From Pelomonas sp. KK5 (GTDB lineage: Bacteria > Pseudomonadota > Gammaproteobacteria > Burkholderiales > Burkholderiaceae_C), in assembly GCF_001984095.1 (NCBI RefSeq), contig NZ_LYVQ01000042.1:1-35547 (forward strand): DNA of 35,547 nt, written 5' to 3'. The translations under genes and the position numbers were made by a program. The notes under the pieces are model-generated. The model was not told the origin of the DNA. It worked only from the letters and a program-made list of their open reading frames with translations, and did no database searches. This document shows positions 1 through 8,954 of this stretch, in pieces (the stretch's first letter is position 1; every line of letters starts with the position of its first letter).

Positions 1-1103
1 GCTGGGCCCGCCAGCGCCGCATGGTGATGGCGGGCTTCGACCCCGCTCATGTCAGAGACTATTTCCCCGCCATGCTGAAGGTCGCCGGCCGGCTGGCCGC
101 GCGCTGGGAGCGGGCCGCCGATGCGGGTGCGGCCATCGAGCTGCAGCCCGAGCTGATGCGCTTCACGGTGGACACGATCGCGGGCCTGGCCTTCGGCGCC
201 GAGGTCAACACGCTGGAGTCGGATGAAGACCGCATCCAGCGCCACCTCGACAAACTCTTCCCCGCGCTGTTCGCCCGCGTGCTCTCGCCGCTGCCGACCT
301 GGCGCTGGTTCAAGCGCGAACGCGACCGCGCGCTGGAGGCCAGCATCATCGAGATCAAGGCCGCGGTGGAAGGCTTCATCGCCGCCGCGCGCGAGCGCAT
401 GGCCGCCGAGCCCGCGCTGCGCGAACGGCCCGCGAACCTGCTGCAGGCGATGATCGCCGCGGCCGACCGGCCCGACAGCGGCATCGGCGACGAGGAAGTG
501 GCCGGCAATGTGCTGACCATGCTGCTGGCCGGCGAGGACACCACCGCCAACACGCTGGCCTGGATGATCCACCTGCTGTGGCGCCATCCCGACGCCATGG
601 CGCGCGCCAGGGACGAGGTGCGCACGGTCATGGGGTCAGGTCTTGTCGAGCAGTGGACGGTCGAGCAGTTGGCCGGGCTGGACTTCCTCGAAGCCTGCAC
701 CCACGAGACGATGCGCCTCAAGCCGGTCGCCCCGATGCTCGGCCTGCAGGCCAGCCGCGACACCACGCTGGCCGGCGTCGAGGTGCCGGCCGGCACCATC
801 GTGATCACGCTGCTTCGGCGCGACAGCGTCAGCGAGACGCACTTCACCGACGCGGCCCGCTTCGATCCGCAGCGCTGGCTGGGCCGGGACGCCTCCTCGG
901 CCAAGCGCATCGCGATGCCTTTCGGCGCCGGCCCGCGCATCTGCCCGGGGCGCTACCTGGCCCTGCTGGAGATGAAGCTGGCGATGGCCACGCTGCTGGC
1001 GCGCTTCGACATCGCCGCGGTCACGCCGGACGAGGCGCCCGAGCGCATGTCCTTCACGATGGGGCCGGACGGCCTGGCGATGCGGCTGGACCGGCGCCGG
1101 TGA
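1..1103 (+). CDS. Cytochrome P450, 5'-truncated by window edge
   Basis: This is a heme-thiolate monooxygenase that would insert one oxygen atom from O2 into an unidentified organic substrate, using electrons from a reductase. The reading frame is open from the first complete codon at base 3 (WARQRRM...), so the true start lies upstream and roughly the first 80-100 residues are missing. The diagnostic motifs are all present: the I-helix AGEDTT near base 530, the K-helix ExxR (ETMR, near base 710), a PERF-like FDPQRW, and the heme-binding loop FGAGPRICPG, whose cysteine ligand is the codon at 942-944. The protein ends 78 bp before the OPT transporter on the same strand. No redox partner gene is visible. 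The substrate and CYP family cannot be told from the sequence. A 16-bp stretch at 630-645 resembles one at 31259-31274. Confidence 0.93.
   Translation, partial: WARQRRMVMAGFDPAHVRDYFPAMLKVAGRLAARWERAADAGAAIELQPELMRFTVDTIAGLAFGAEVNTLESDEDRIQRHLDKLFPALFARVLSPLPTWRWFKRERDRALEASIIEIKAAVEGFIAAARERMAAEPALRERPANLLQAMIAAADRPDSGIGDEEVAGNVLTMLLAGEDTTANTLAWMIHLLWRHPDAMARARDEVRTVMGSGLVEQWTVEQLAGLDFLEACTHETMRLKPVAPMLGLQASRDTTLAGVEVPAGTIVITLLRRDSVSETHFTDAARFDPQRWLGRDASSAKRIAMPFGAGPRICPGRYLALLEMKLAMATLLARFDIAAVTPDEAPERMSFTMGPDGLAMRLDRRR
630..645 (+). repeat. Short dispersed motif, copy 1
   Basis: ATGGGGTCAGGTCTTG lies inside the P450 gene, between the I- and K-helix coding regions. It is matched at 15 of 16 bases at 31259-31274, and its 13-bp core recurs inverted at 7252-7264. 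Repeats of this length can arise by chance in GC-rich DNA. Confidence 0.25.
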
Positions 1104-1181
1104 TCGGGGCATCCACCCTCCCTGGGCGGCGGACAAAGCGACGATGATGCGCGCCATCCTCACATCCGTCCTGCCACGCGC

Positions 1182-3161
1182 ATGTCCACACCTCTTCCCC
1201 CGAGCGCCGACGAACAGCGTCTCGAACTGACCGTCCGCGGCCTGATCCTCGGCGTGCTGATCACGGTCGTCTTCACCGCCGCCAACGTCTACTTCGGCCT
1301 CAAGGCCGGCCTGACCTTCGCCACCTCGATCCCGGCCGCCGTCATCTCGATGGCGGTGCTGCGCGGCTTCAAGGGCGCGACGATCCAGGAGAACAACATC
1401 GTGCAGACGGTGGCCTCCAGCGCCGGCACGCTGTCTTCCATCATCTTCGTGCTGCCGGGCCTGATCATGATCGGCTGGTGGCAGGGCTTCCCGTACTGGA
1501 GCTCGTTCATGATCTGCGCGCTGGGTGGCGTGCTGGGCGTGATGTATTCGATCCCGCTGCGCCGCGCGCTGGTGACCAACTCCGACCTGCCCTACCCGGA
1601 AGGCGTGGCCTGCGCCGAGGTGCTGAAGGTGGGCGCCGAAGGCGATGACCCGGCCGCCGGTAAACAGGGCCTGCTGGCCATCGTCTGGGGCAGCATCGTC
1701 TCCGCCGTGTTCGCTGTCGTGGTGGCCACGCAGGTGTTCGCCGGCGAGGTGGCCAAGTTCTTCCGCCTCGGCGACGACAAGACCGGCCCGGCCAGCGGCT
1801 TCAACATCTCGCTGAGCTTCGCGCTGCTGGCCGTGGGCCATCTGGTGGGCCTGTGGGTGGGCATCGCGATCCTGGTCGGCGCGCTGATCGCATGGGCCGG
1901 CTTCGTGCCTTCATTGACCTCGGGCATCACCGGCGAGACCGCGGCCATCGCCGTCGCGGCCTGGAAGACCAAGGTGCGCTTCATCGGCGCAGGCACCATC
2001 GGCGTGGCGGCGATCTGGACGCTGCTGACGCTGGCCAAGCCGGTGTTCACCGGCCTGCGTTCGGCGATGGCCGCCTCGCGCGCACGCCAGGGCGGCCAGG
2101 CCGGACTGCTGCCGCGCACCGAGCGCGACATCCCGATCGGCATCGTGGGCCTGATCACGCTGGTCTGCATGCTGCCGATCGGCTGGCTGCTGGCCGACTT
2201 CGGCAACGGCGCCGGCCTGTCCAGCCAGATCGGCCTGCTGGTGACCGGCGGCGTGGTCTACGTGCTGCTAATGAGTTTCTTCGTGGCTGCGGTGTGCGGC
2301 TACATGGCGGGGCTGATCGGCTCGTCCAACAGCCCGTTGTCGGGCGTGGGCATCCTGGTGGTGATCGGCGCGGCGCTGATGCTGGCGCTGGCGGTCAAGC
2401 CGCTGCTGCCGCCGGAGTCGACGAAAGCGCTGGTGGCCTTCGCGCTGTTCGTGACCTCGGTGGTGTTCGCCGTGGCCACGATCTCCAACGACAACCTGCA
2501 GGACCTGAAGACCGGCCAGCTGGTGGACGCCACGCCGTGGCGCCAGCAGGTGGCGCTGATCGTCGGCGTGGTGGCCGGCGCGGTGGTGATCCCGCCGATC
2601 CTGGACCTGCTGAACAAGGCCTACGGCTTCGCCGGCGCGCCCGGCGTCGATGCCGCCCGCGCGCTCGCCGCCCCGCAGGCCGCGCTGATCTCGGCCCTGG
2701 CGCAGGGCGTGATCGGCGGCGACCTGCCGTGGAACCTGATCGGCATCGGCGTAGCGATCGGCGTGGTCTGCATCGTCATCGACCGGGTGCTGCGCGCCAA
2801 TGGTTCCGCCTACCTGCCGCCGCTGGCCGTGGGCCTGGGCATCTACCTGCCGACCTCGTCCACGCTGATGGTGGTGATCGGCGCGGTGGCCGGCTGGTGG
2901 TTCGACAAGCGCGCCGAGCTGACGGCCCGCCCGGCCGCCACCAAGCAGCTCGGCGTGCTGCTGGCCTCGGGCCTGATCGTCGGCGAGAGCCTGATCGGCA
3001 TCGTGCTGTCGGCGCTGGTGGTGTTCTCCGGCCAGGACGCGCCGCTGGCGCTGGTCGGCCCCGGCTTTGCCGACGCGGCAGTGGGGTTGGGCGCGCTGGG
3101 CTTCCTTTTGGTGGGGGTGTTGATGTACCGTTGGGTCCTGCGGCTGTCATCCGCACGTTGA
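1182..3161 (+). CDS. OPT-family oligopeptide/metal-chelate transporter
   Basis: This is a polytopic inner-membrane transporter of the OPT superfamily, whose members carry oligopeptides or metal-chelate complexes by proton symport. The 659 residues are almost entirely hydrophobic segments joined by short loops, about 14-16 membrane spans, which is the normal size for bacterial members. Family hallmarks are the early NNIVQTVASSAGTL segment (residues 71-84) and LPYPEGVACAEVL (about 136-148). The ATG at 1182 is followed at once by a plausible cytoplasmic N-terminus and the first span at about residues 18-40; no strong Shine-Dalgarno sequence precedes it. The gene sits between the P450 and a diguanylate cyclase gene 42 bp downstream on the same strand. 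An inverted repeat overlaps its stop codon. The substrate is unknown; with a carboxypeptidase nearby, peptides are a guess. Confidence 0.92.
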   Translation: MSTPLPPSADEQRLELTVRGLILGVLITVVFTAANVYFGLKAGLTFATSIPAAVISMAVLRGFKGATIQENNIVQTVASSAGTLSSIIFVLPGLIMIGWWQGFPYWSSFMICALGGVLGVMYSIPLRRALVTNSDLPYPEGVACAEVLKVGAEGDDPAAGKQGLLAIVWGSIVSAVFAVVVATQVFAGEVAKFFRLGDDKTGPASGFNISLSFALLAVGHLVGLWVGIAILVGALIAWAGFVPSLTSGITGETAAIAVAAWKTKVRFIGAGTIGVAAIWTLLTLAKPVFTGLRSAMAASRARQGGQAGLLPRTERDIPIGIVGLITLVCMLPIGWLLADFGNGAGLSSQIGLLVTGGVVYVLLMSFFVAAVCGYMAGLIGSSNSPLSGVGILVVIGAALMLALAVKPLLPPESTKALVAFALFVTSVVFAVATISNDNLQDLKTGQLVDATPWRQQVALIVGVVAGAVVIPPILDLLNKAYGFAGAPGVDAARALAAPQAALISALAQGVIGGDLPWNLIGIGVAIGVVCIVIDRVLRANGSAYLPPLAVGLGIYLPTSSTLMVVIGAVAGWWFDKRAELTARPAATKQLGVLLASGLIVGESLIGIVLSALVVFSGQDAPLALVGPGFADAAVGLGALGFLLVGVLMYRWVLRLSSAR

Positions 3162-3179
3162 ACCCACGCAAGAGGGTTC
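3160..3179 (+). other. Inverted repeat after the OPT gene
   Basis: GAACCC (3160-3165) and GGGTTC (3174-3179) form a perfect 6-bp stem with an 8-nt loop, starting inside the TGA stop codon of the OPT gene. No T-run follows, so this is not a standard terminator. It could attenuate read-through into the diguanylate cyclase gene or protect the mRNA 3' end. Confidence 0.4.
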
Positions 3180-3203
3180 GCTAACTGGGAGGTTCCACTG
3201 ACC

Positions 3204-4928
3204 GTGGCCGACGGGAAAACAACACCCGCGGTCACCACCAGTCCGTCACTGCGCGGCTGGTTGGTGACGACCGTGCTGCTCAGCGTGGTTGCGGCCGTGC
3301 TGGCATGCGCCCTGCTGATCGAGCGCTTTGCCCGCGCCCACGCGGAACGCACCGCGATCGACTCGCTGTCGCAGATCTCCGACGATTTTCGCGACGCGCT
3401 GGACCGCGGCATGGCCCAGCAGTTCCAGGAGGTGCGCGTGTTCGCGCAGCTGGAACCCTTCCGCCGCTTCGACGACCCGGCCGCCGTGCGCCGCGCGCTG
3501 GACGAGGTCCATGCCGGCTTCCCGCACTTCGCCTGGATGGGGCTGACCGACCGCGATGGCAAGGTGCTGGCTTCGGCCGGCGGCCTGCTCGAAGGCGTCA
3601 ACGTGTCCAAGCGCCCGTGGTGGCAGGGGGCTCATGAAGGCCAGGGCCTGTTCGTCGGGGACGTGCACGGCGCCGTGCTGCTGGAGAAGCTGTTGCCGCG
3701 CCAGGCGGAACCCTGGCGCTTCGTCGATTTCGCGGTCCCGATCCGCGACTCGAGCGGCCAACTGCAGGGCGTGTTCGGCGCCCACCTGAGCTGGACCTGG
3801 GCGCGCCGCATCAAGGACGAGCTGATCGATGCGGCACTGCAGGTCCACGAGGTCGAAGCCCTGGTGCTGGCCCGGGACGGCACCGTGCTGCTGGGCCCGC
3901 CGGGCGCCGAGGGCAAGCCGCTGCCCGGCCTGCCTTCCACGCTGCTGAGCAGCGCCGGGACCAGCCAGCAGCTGCAGGTGCAGGGCCAGGAGTGGTTCGT
4001 CGTCACCGCCGCCACCCGCGGGCTGGGCGACTATCCCGGCATGGGCTGGGTGGTGCTGCTGCGCAAGCCGGTGCAGGCGGCGCTGGCCGACTACTACCAG
4101 CTGCGCCTGAAGATCGCGCTGGCTGCGCTGGGCCTGGTGGCCCTGTTCATGCCGCTGGCCTGGTGGCTGGCGCGGCGGCTGACGCTGCCCCTGGTGGCGC
4201 TGTGCAATGCGGTGGCCGGCCGCTCGCGCCTGGCGGCCGGGCAGGCGCTGCCGCAGGTGCGAGGCTTCCGCGAGGTGGAACTGCTGTCCAACGCGCTGGG
4301 CGAGCTGTCCGAGCGGCAGGCCGAGCAGGATGCGCTGCTTGAGCACCGCGTGGCCGAACGCACCGAGGCGCTGCAGCAGGCCAACGAACGGCTGGCAGCG
4401 AGCGAGCAGCGGCTGGACCAGCTCTCGCGCAGCGACACGCTGACCGGCCTGTCCAACCGCCGCCAGTTCGACGAGCGGCTGCCGCAGGCGATGGCGCGCA
4501 GCCGCCGCAATGGCCGCCTGATGGCGCTGATCTACCTGGACCTCGACAAGTTCAAGGCCATCAACGACGGCCTCGGCCATGCGGCCGGCGATGCAGTGCT
4601 GCAGCAGTTCGCGCAGCGGCTGCTGGCCTGCGTGCGCGAGACCGACCTGGTCGCGCGCCTGGGCGGCGACGAATTCGTGCTGGTGGTCGAGAACGCGGCC
4701 CACCAGGCCGACATCGAGCACGTGGCCGACAAGATCCTGGCCGCCATGCAGGTGCCGATGATGCTGGCCGACGGCCGCGAGCTGCCGGTGGGCACGAGCG
4801 TGGGCGTCGCCATCTACCGCAACGAGGCCGGCGTGGACGCGCGCCAGCTGCCGGCCCGCGCCGACACGGCGCTGTACGAGGCCAAGGCGGCCGGGCGCGG
4901 GACCTACAAGGTCCTGGCCACCGCCTAG
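3204..4928 (+). CDS. Membrane diguanylate cyclase with extracytoplasmic sensor (Cache-like) and GGDEF domain
   Basis: The protein would make cyclic di-GMP from two GTP in response to a periplasmic signal. In order it shows a first membrane span (residues 18-40), a periplasmic region of about 260 residues that looks like a double Cache sensor, a second span (about 304-324), a HAMP-like and coiled-coil linker (about 326-410) and a C-terminal GGDEF domain (about 415-570). The active-site motif is intact GGDEF at residues 487-491. An RxxD inhibitory site (RETD, 478-481) lies exactly five residues before it, so product inhibition is expected. There is no EAL domain. The start is GTG at 3204, preceded by GGGAGG at 3187-3192; no ATG is better placed. 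It follows the OPT gene by 42 bp and ends 4 bp from the converging carboxypeptidase gene. The ligand is unknown. Confidence 0.93.
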   Translation: MADGKTTPAVTTSPSLRGWLVTTVLLSVVAAVLACALLIERFARAHAERTAIDSLSQISDDFRDALDRGMAQQFQEVRVFAQLEPFRRFDDPAAVRRALDEVHAGFPHFAWMGLTDRDGKVLASAGGLLEGVNVSKRPWWQGAHEGQGLFVGDVHGAVLLEKLLPRQAEPWRFVDFAVPIRDSSGQLQGVFGAHLSWTWARRIKDELIDAALQVHEVEALVLARDGTVLLGPPGAEGKPLPGLPSTLLSSAGTSQQLQVQGQEWFVVTAATRGLGDYPGMGWVVLLRKPVQAALADYYQLRLKIALAALGLVALFMPLAWWLARRLTLPLVALCNAVAGRSRLAAGQALPQVRGFREVELLSNALGELSERQAEQDALLEHRVAERTEALQQANERLAASEQRLDQLSRSDTLTGLSNRRQFDERLPQAMARSRRNGRLMALIYLDLDKFKAINDGLGHAAGDAVLQQFAQRLLACVRETDLVARLGGDEFVLVVENAAHQADIEHVADKILAAMQVPMMLADGRELPVGTSVGVAIYRNEAGVDARQLPARADTALYEAKAAGRGTYKVLATA

Positions 4929-4932
4929 CCGA

Positions 4933-6648
4933 TCAGTCCAGCGACACCTCGGTCCGCACGACACCCGCCCGCTCGGCGCTGGCGCTGAGCGCCAGCCGCG
5001 TGCCCTTGGGCGCCCGCACGATCCATTCGCCGACGGCCCGGTCGGCCGTCACCTCGCGCGGTGGCAGGAAGGACAGCAGCGAGGCCTGCGGCGCATGGCC
5101 TTCCAGCTGCGGGCCCTCCATGCGCTCCTTGCCGGCAATCAGGCTGATCTCCGGGTTGCCGCTGGGCAGGTGGATCTCGAACATCACGCCGCGCACGATC
5201 TTGCGCTCCAGCGCCCGTCGGGTCACATAGGCCGGCAGGTAGCCGCTGTTGGCCACGGCCAGGCGGATGCGCCAGCTGTCCGGCCCCAGCGCGCGCACCT
5301 CGGTACGCAGCAGCTCCAGCCGGGGCAGCGAGAGCGCGATCTGGTTCATCCAGGCCGGGAAGCGCGCCACCTCGCGCTCGCGCAGCGCCGGCGGCGGATT
5401 GCGCCAGTAGTTCATCTTGTCCCAGCCACCGATCTCCACGGCGCCCAGCTGCGGATGGTGGAAGGGCGTCCAATCCACATGGGCCTGGCCGCCGCACTGC
5501 TCGTCGCTCCACTTCAGCAGCTTCAGGTCGTCCTCGACCGGGTGGTCGCGGTACCACTCGATCCAGCGCGTGTTCTCCACCCCGGCCTCGCGGTTGGGCG
5601 ACCACAGCTCGACGACCCAGAACAGCGCGCCGAGGTGCTCGTAGATCCAGTCCTGCGTGCCGCTGATGACGTCCTTCGGGTGGTACTTGAACTCGTGCCA
5701 GATGCTGATCGCCGGATAGCCGGTGGCCTTGGCGCCGAGCTCGGAGAAGCGCTTGTAGCACCAGAGGTCCTCGGCAATCATGTCGTCGTCGCTCTGCGTG
5801 CCCATGGGCCGCAGGATCACGCCGCTGTGGGTGTGATAGCTGATCGCAGCGCCGATGTTCGGATGGCTGGCAATGAAGTCCACCATCGCCCGCACCTCGG
5901 GCTCGCTGGCCGGATAGGGCCCCGCGCCGACCTGCTTGAATTCCTGGCGCCACTCGCTGGGGAAGTTGCGGTTGAGGTCCAGGCCCTCGCGGTCCTTGTT
6001 GACGGTCACGGTGAGGCCGTTGTGGGCCTTGACGAAGCCTTCGGGGATCAGGCGGAAGTACTCGCCGCCGTACTCGCCGGGCTCGCGCTGCACCATCAGG
6101 CGCGGCTCGTCGGCGTGCTTCTTCCAGCCGCCGTGCGGGTCGGGCACGCGCATGGTCAGGATGCGGCCGTCGCCGTCCACGTCCTCGATGGTGAGGCCGT
6201 CGACCGGCTCGTCCGCATACGGGTAGGGGCGCACCGAGGAGCGGATGTGACGGGGCCGGTCGGCCAGGGCGAGCTCGGCGCCGTCGGGGTTCAGGCGCGG
6301 CACCATGTAGATGACGCGGGTGTCCAACAGGTGCGTGACCTGACGGCCAAGTTCATCTGACTCGCCGAAGCTGGTGACCAGCTGGTGCAGGTAGTACAGG
6401 CAGGCCGTGCAGGCCGTGAGCTCGGCGGCGTGGATATTGCCGTCCAGCCAGAAGGCGGGCTTGTCCACGTCGATGCCGCTGGCGGTGTTGGTCAGCACGA
6501 CGACCCAGATGTCGCGCCCCTCGTGGCTCTTGCCGATCGAGCGCACCGACACCAGGTTGGGCAGCGCCTCCGCATAGGAGAACAGCAGCTGCGTCAGCTC
6601 TTCGTGCCGGTAGAACTGGTCAAAGCGCGGGGTGGGCAGACTGGCCAT
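4933..6648 (-). CDS. M14-family zinc carboxypeptidase
   Basis: This is a zinc metallopeptidase expected to remove C-terminal residues from peptides. The M14 catalytic set is visible: HxxE zinc ligands H73 and E76 in GNIHAAE, the third ligand H272 in SYHTHSG, and the general base E347 in VVELW. The catalytic domain covers about residues 10-370. The C-terminal 200 residues form a second region, probably beta-rich, without a recognised motif. No signal peptide or membrane segment is seen at the N-terminus (MASLPTPRFDQFYRH), so a cytoplasmic enzyme is likely. The 571-residue length suits the large bacterial M14 proteins rather than the 300-residue pancreatic type. It is the last gene of a possible minus-strand operon, 87 bp after the amidotransferase gene. 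Substrate specificity cannot be read from the sequence. Confidence 0.92.
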   Translation of the reverse strand: MASLPTPRFDQFYRHEELTQLLFSYAEALPNLVSVRSIGKSHEGRDIWVVVLTNTASGIDVDKPAFWLDGNIHAAELTACTACLYYLHQLVTSFGESDELGRQVTHLLDTRVIYMVPRLNPDGAELALADRPRHIRSSVRPYPYADEPVDGLTIEDVDGDGRILTMRVPDPHGGWKKHADEPRLMVQREPGEYGGEYFRLIPEGFVKAHNGLTVTVNKDREGLDLNRNFPSEWRQEFKQVGAGPYPASEPEVRAMVDFIASHPNIGAAISYHTHSGVILRPMGTQSDDDMIAEDLWCYKRFSELGAKATGYPAISIWHEFKYHPKDVISGTQDWIYEHLGALFWVVELWSPNREAGVENTRWIEWYRDHPVEDDLKLLKWSDEQCGGQAHVDWTPFHHPQLGAVEIGGWDKMNYWRNPPPALREREVARFPAWMNQIALSLPRLELLRTEVRALGPDSWRIRLAVANSGYLPAYVTRRALERKIVRGVMFEIHLPSGNPEISLIAGKERMEGPQLEGHAPQASLLSFLPPREVTADRAVGEWIVRAPKGTRLALSASAERAGVVRTEVSLD

Positions 6649-6735
6649 GGTGGAGAGCGGGCTGTGAGGTGCTCGCAGGATTGCAGATTGGCCGGCAATT
6701 GGCTATGGGGGTCTCACCGGCGCCGCGTCGATGGC

Positions 6736-7503
6736 CTACCGGCTCTCGAACGGCGCCAGTGCCCCGTCCACGAACACCTTCAGCTCGCCCGGCTGGAAGG
6801 CCGTCCAGGGCTCGTCGTTCGTCAGCGGCTCGGTGGCGATGACGGCCACCTGGTCGCGCGTCGTCGTCTGCGCGGCGAAGTCGACGCTGAGATCCTCGTC
6901 CCTCAGCCGCGCCTGGCCGAAGGGATGGCGGCGGATCAGGTAGTGCAGGTGCGTGGAGCCGTGGGCCCAGAGCGCCTGGCCGTTGGACAGCAGCATGTTG
7001 AATGTGCCGTGGCGGTTCAGCTGCGGCATCAGCTCGGCCAGCGTGCGGCTGAGCTCCTGGATGCTGGGCACATGGTGGTGCGCCTTGGCGAGTTCCTGCA
7101 TCAGCCAGCAGAAGGCGCGCTCGCTGTCGGTCTGGCCCACCGGGCGGAAGGCGGCGTGCAGGCGCGGGTGGAAGTCGACCAGGTTGCCGTTGTGGGCGAA
7201 CACCCAGTAGCGGCCCCAGAGCTCGCGCTGAAACGGGTGGGTGTTCTCCAGCAAGACCTGACCCTGCGTCGCCTTGCGGATGTGGGCGATGACGTTGTCG
7301 CTCCTGATCGGGTAGTGCTTGACCAGTTCGGCCAGCGGGGAGTCGCGGGCGCTGTGGTGGTCGACGAAATGGCGCAGGCCGTGGCCTTCGAAGAAGGCGA
7401 TGCCGAAGCCGTCCTTGTGCTCGTCGGCGCGGGTGGCCAGGCCGGTGAAGCTGAACATCACATCGGTCGGCGTATTGGCATTCATGCCGAGGAGCTGGCA
7501 CAT
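6736..7503 (-). CDS. Class II glutamine amidotransferase, YafJ-like
   Basis: This is an N-terminal-nucleophile (Ntn) glutamine amidotransferase domain protein. The mature enzyme would start with Cys2 (MCQLLGMN), the residue that attacks glutamine to release ammonia. Further family features are DGFGIAFFEG (about 31-40), HIRKATQG (about 73-80), ENTHPFQREL and the W-V-F-A-H-N-G-N block (about 104-111). At 255 residues it matches the stand-alone YafJ family, with no fused synthase domain. The acceptor for the ammonia is unknown for this family. The ATG at 7503 is fixed by the need for Cys at position 2. The gene begins 26 bp after the stop of the flavoprotein gene on the same strand, so cotranscription is likely. 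A 13-bp stretch at 7252-7264 matches the motif at 630-645 in inverted orientation. Confidence 0.92.
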   Translation of the reverse strand: MCQLLGMNANTPTDVMFSFTGLATRADEHKDGFGIAFFEGHGLRHFVDHHSARDSPLAELVKHYPIRSDNVIAHIRKATQGQVLLENTHPFQRELWGRYWVFAHNGNLVDFHPRLHAAFRPVGQTDSERAFCWLMQELAKAHHHVPSIQELSRTLAELMPQLNRHGTFNMLLSNGQALWAHGSTHLHYLIRRHPFGQARLRDEDLSVDFAAQTTTRDQVAVIATEPLTNDEPWTAFQPGELKVFVDGALAPFESR

Positions 7504-7529
7504 ATCGTCTTTCTACTTCCTCGTCTTCT

Positions 7530-8798
7530 TCAGTTCCACTCGGTGATCAGCCGTGCCAGGCCCTTGAGGCTGACGAGCTGGCCGGGATTGCTGGTCTCGT
7601 TGATGACGCCGGCCATGCGGTTCAGCAGGCGCGGGCTGTGGCGGGCGCGCCAGATCAGCAGGTCGGCGAGCACCGGGAAGGCGTTGATGCGGTTGGCCGT
7701 CTCGTAGAGCGCGAAGCGTGGCTTCAGCGCGGCCAGGCCGGCTTCATAGGCTTCACGCGTGCGGGTTTCGTCCCAGCCTTTCTCGCGGCCGCACAGGATC
7801 GCGTCGGCGGCCAGCATGCCGGTCTCCATCGCCTTGCCGATGCCTTCGCCGGTGAAGGAATAGGTGCTGCCGGCGGCCTCGCCGGTGACCATCAGGCCAG
7901 GGCGCGTCCAGCGGGACCCCTCGAGATTGCAGCGCAGCGGCGCGCCCTTCAGGTCGCCGCCGATCAGTTCGCCTTCGCGCATCAGCAGGGCGGCGTTCGG
8001 GTAGTCGCGCACGAAGGCCTCGAAGATCGAGCGCAGGTTGAGGTCCTTCTTGGCGCCGGTGCTGGTGGCGTGGCTGTCGGTCACGCCGACGCCGATGTTG
8101 AAGCTGCCGTCCGGCGCCGGGAAGATCCAGCCATAGCCCGGCCGGACCGCGCGGCTCCAGACCAGTTCGAGCGCCTTGATCCGACCCGCAAGACCGGGTG
8201 CGCTGACATAGCCTCTCAGGGCGACGCAACTGGGCGACTGGCGTTCGCAGAGCCCGGCGCTCATCAAGGCCTTCGGCTGGGCGCCGGTGGCGAGGATGAC
8301 CCAGTCGGCGGCGACCTCGATCGTGCGCTCGTCCAGCCTTATCGTGGCACCGACCACCTTGCCCGCATCGTCGATCAGCGGCGCCTCGAACCGCGCCGGC
8401 GCGACGAAGCGCGCACCAGCTTCCTGCGCAGCCAGGCACAGCAGTGCATCGAGTTCACGACGCGGCAGCACGGCCAGGTGGCCCGGCACATCCACCCGCC
8501 CGCCGCGCGGGCCGATGCAGGCCACGTGGCTGGCGCGCTGCGCCCGAGCCATCACCTGCTCCAGCAGGCCCAGACGCGCCAGTGCCGCATGCGCATCGGG
8601 GATCAGGCCGTCGCCGCAGACCTTGTCGCGGCCGAGGGGGTGCTGGTCGATCAGGAGGACGTCGATACCGGCGCGAGCCAGCAGCCGCGCGGTGGCGCTG
8701 CCGGCCGGGCCGGCGCCGACGATGAGGACGGTGCAATGCCGCGGGAGCATGGGGGCCGGCTGGCTGGGTTCGGATCCTGCGGCAGAGCCGTCGAACAT
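7530..8798 (-). CDS. Geranylgeranyl reductase-family FAD-dependent oxidoreductase
   Basis: This FAD enzyme belongs to the geranylgeranyl-reductase/halogenase-like group of flavoproteins, which reduce isoprenoid double bonds or oxidise other substrates. The Rossmann motif for FAD, VGAGPAGSATARLL, sits at residues 27-40. Other conserved blocks are GRDKVCGDGL (about 57-66) and, in the second half, GEAAGSTYSFTGEGIGKAME, which contacts the flavin. The ATG at 8798 (MFDGSAAG, 422 residues) was chosen because AAGGAG lies 10 nt upstream. A longer frame to 8897 runs into the terminator hairpin of the next gene and has no ribosome binding site. The next gene (glutamine amidotransferase) follows by 26 bp. 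No carotenoid, chlorophyll or quinone genes are nearby, so the substrate is undetermined. Confidence 0.88.
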   Translation of the reverse strand: MFDGSAAGSEPSQPAPMLPRHCTVLIVGAGPAGSATARLLARAGIDVLLIDQHPLGRDKVCGDGLIPDAHAALARLGLLEQVMARAQRASHVACIGPRGGRVDVPGHLAVLPRRELDALLCLAAQEAGARFVAPARFEAPLIDDAGKVVGATIRLDERTIEVAADWVILATGAQPKALMSAGLCERQSPSCVALRGYVSAPGLAGRIKALELVWSRAVRPGYGWIFPAPDGSFNIGVGVTDSHATSTGAKKDLNLRSIFEAFVRDYPNAALLMREGELIGGDLKGAPLRCNLEGSRWTRPGLMVTGEAAGSTYSFTGEGIGKAMETGMLAADAILCGREKGWDETRTREAYEAGLAALKPRFALYETANRINAFPVLADLLIWRARHSPRLLNRMAGVINETSNPGQLVSLKGLARLITEWN

Positions 8799-8872
8799 GG
8801 GCTGAGCACTCCTTGTGGGGATGCGTCCGATTCTCGCTCGACACGCGGACCCCGCCGCCCCGAACGGCCATG

Positions 8873-8903
8873 AAAAAACCCCGGATGCACGGAGCATCCG
8901 GGG
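8873..8903 (-). terminator. Rho-independent terminator of first TonB receptor gene
   Basis: Read on the minus strand, a perfect 10-bp stem CCCCGGATGC/GCATCCGGGG with a 5-nt loop is followed directly by six T. It lies 51 bp after the stop codon of the TonB-dependent receptor (8955). It separates that gene from the flavoprotein operon, whose ribosome binding site starts about 60 bp further on. Confidence 0.92.
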
Positions 8904-8954
8904 CCTTGGACTTCGCCATCGTTGCGGGCCGCCAACTGGCGGCCCGGCGGACGA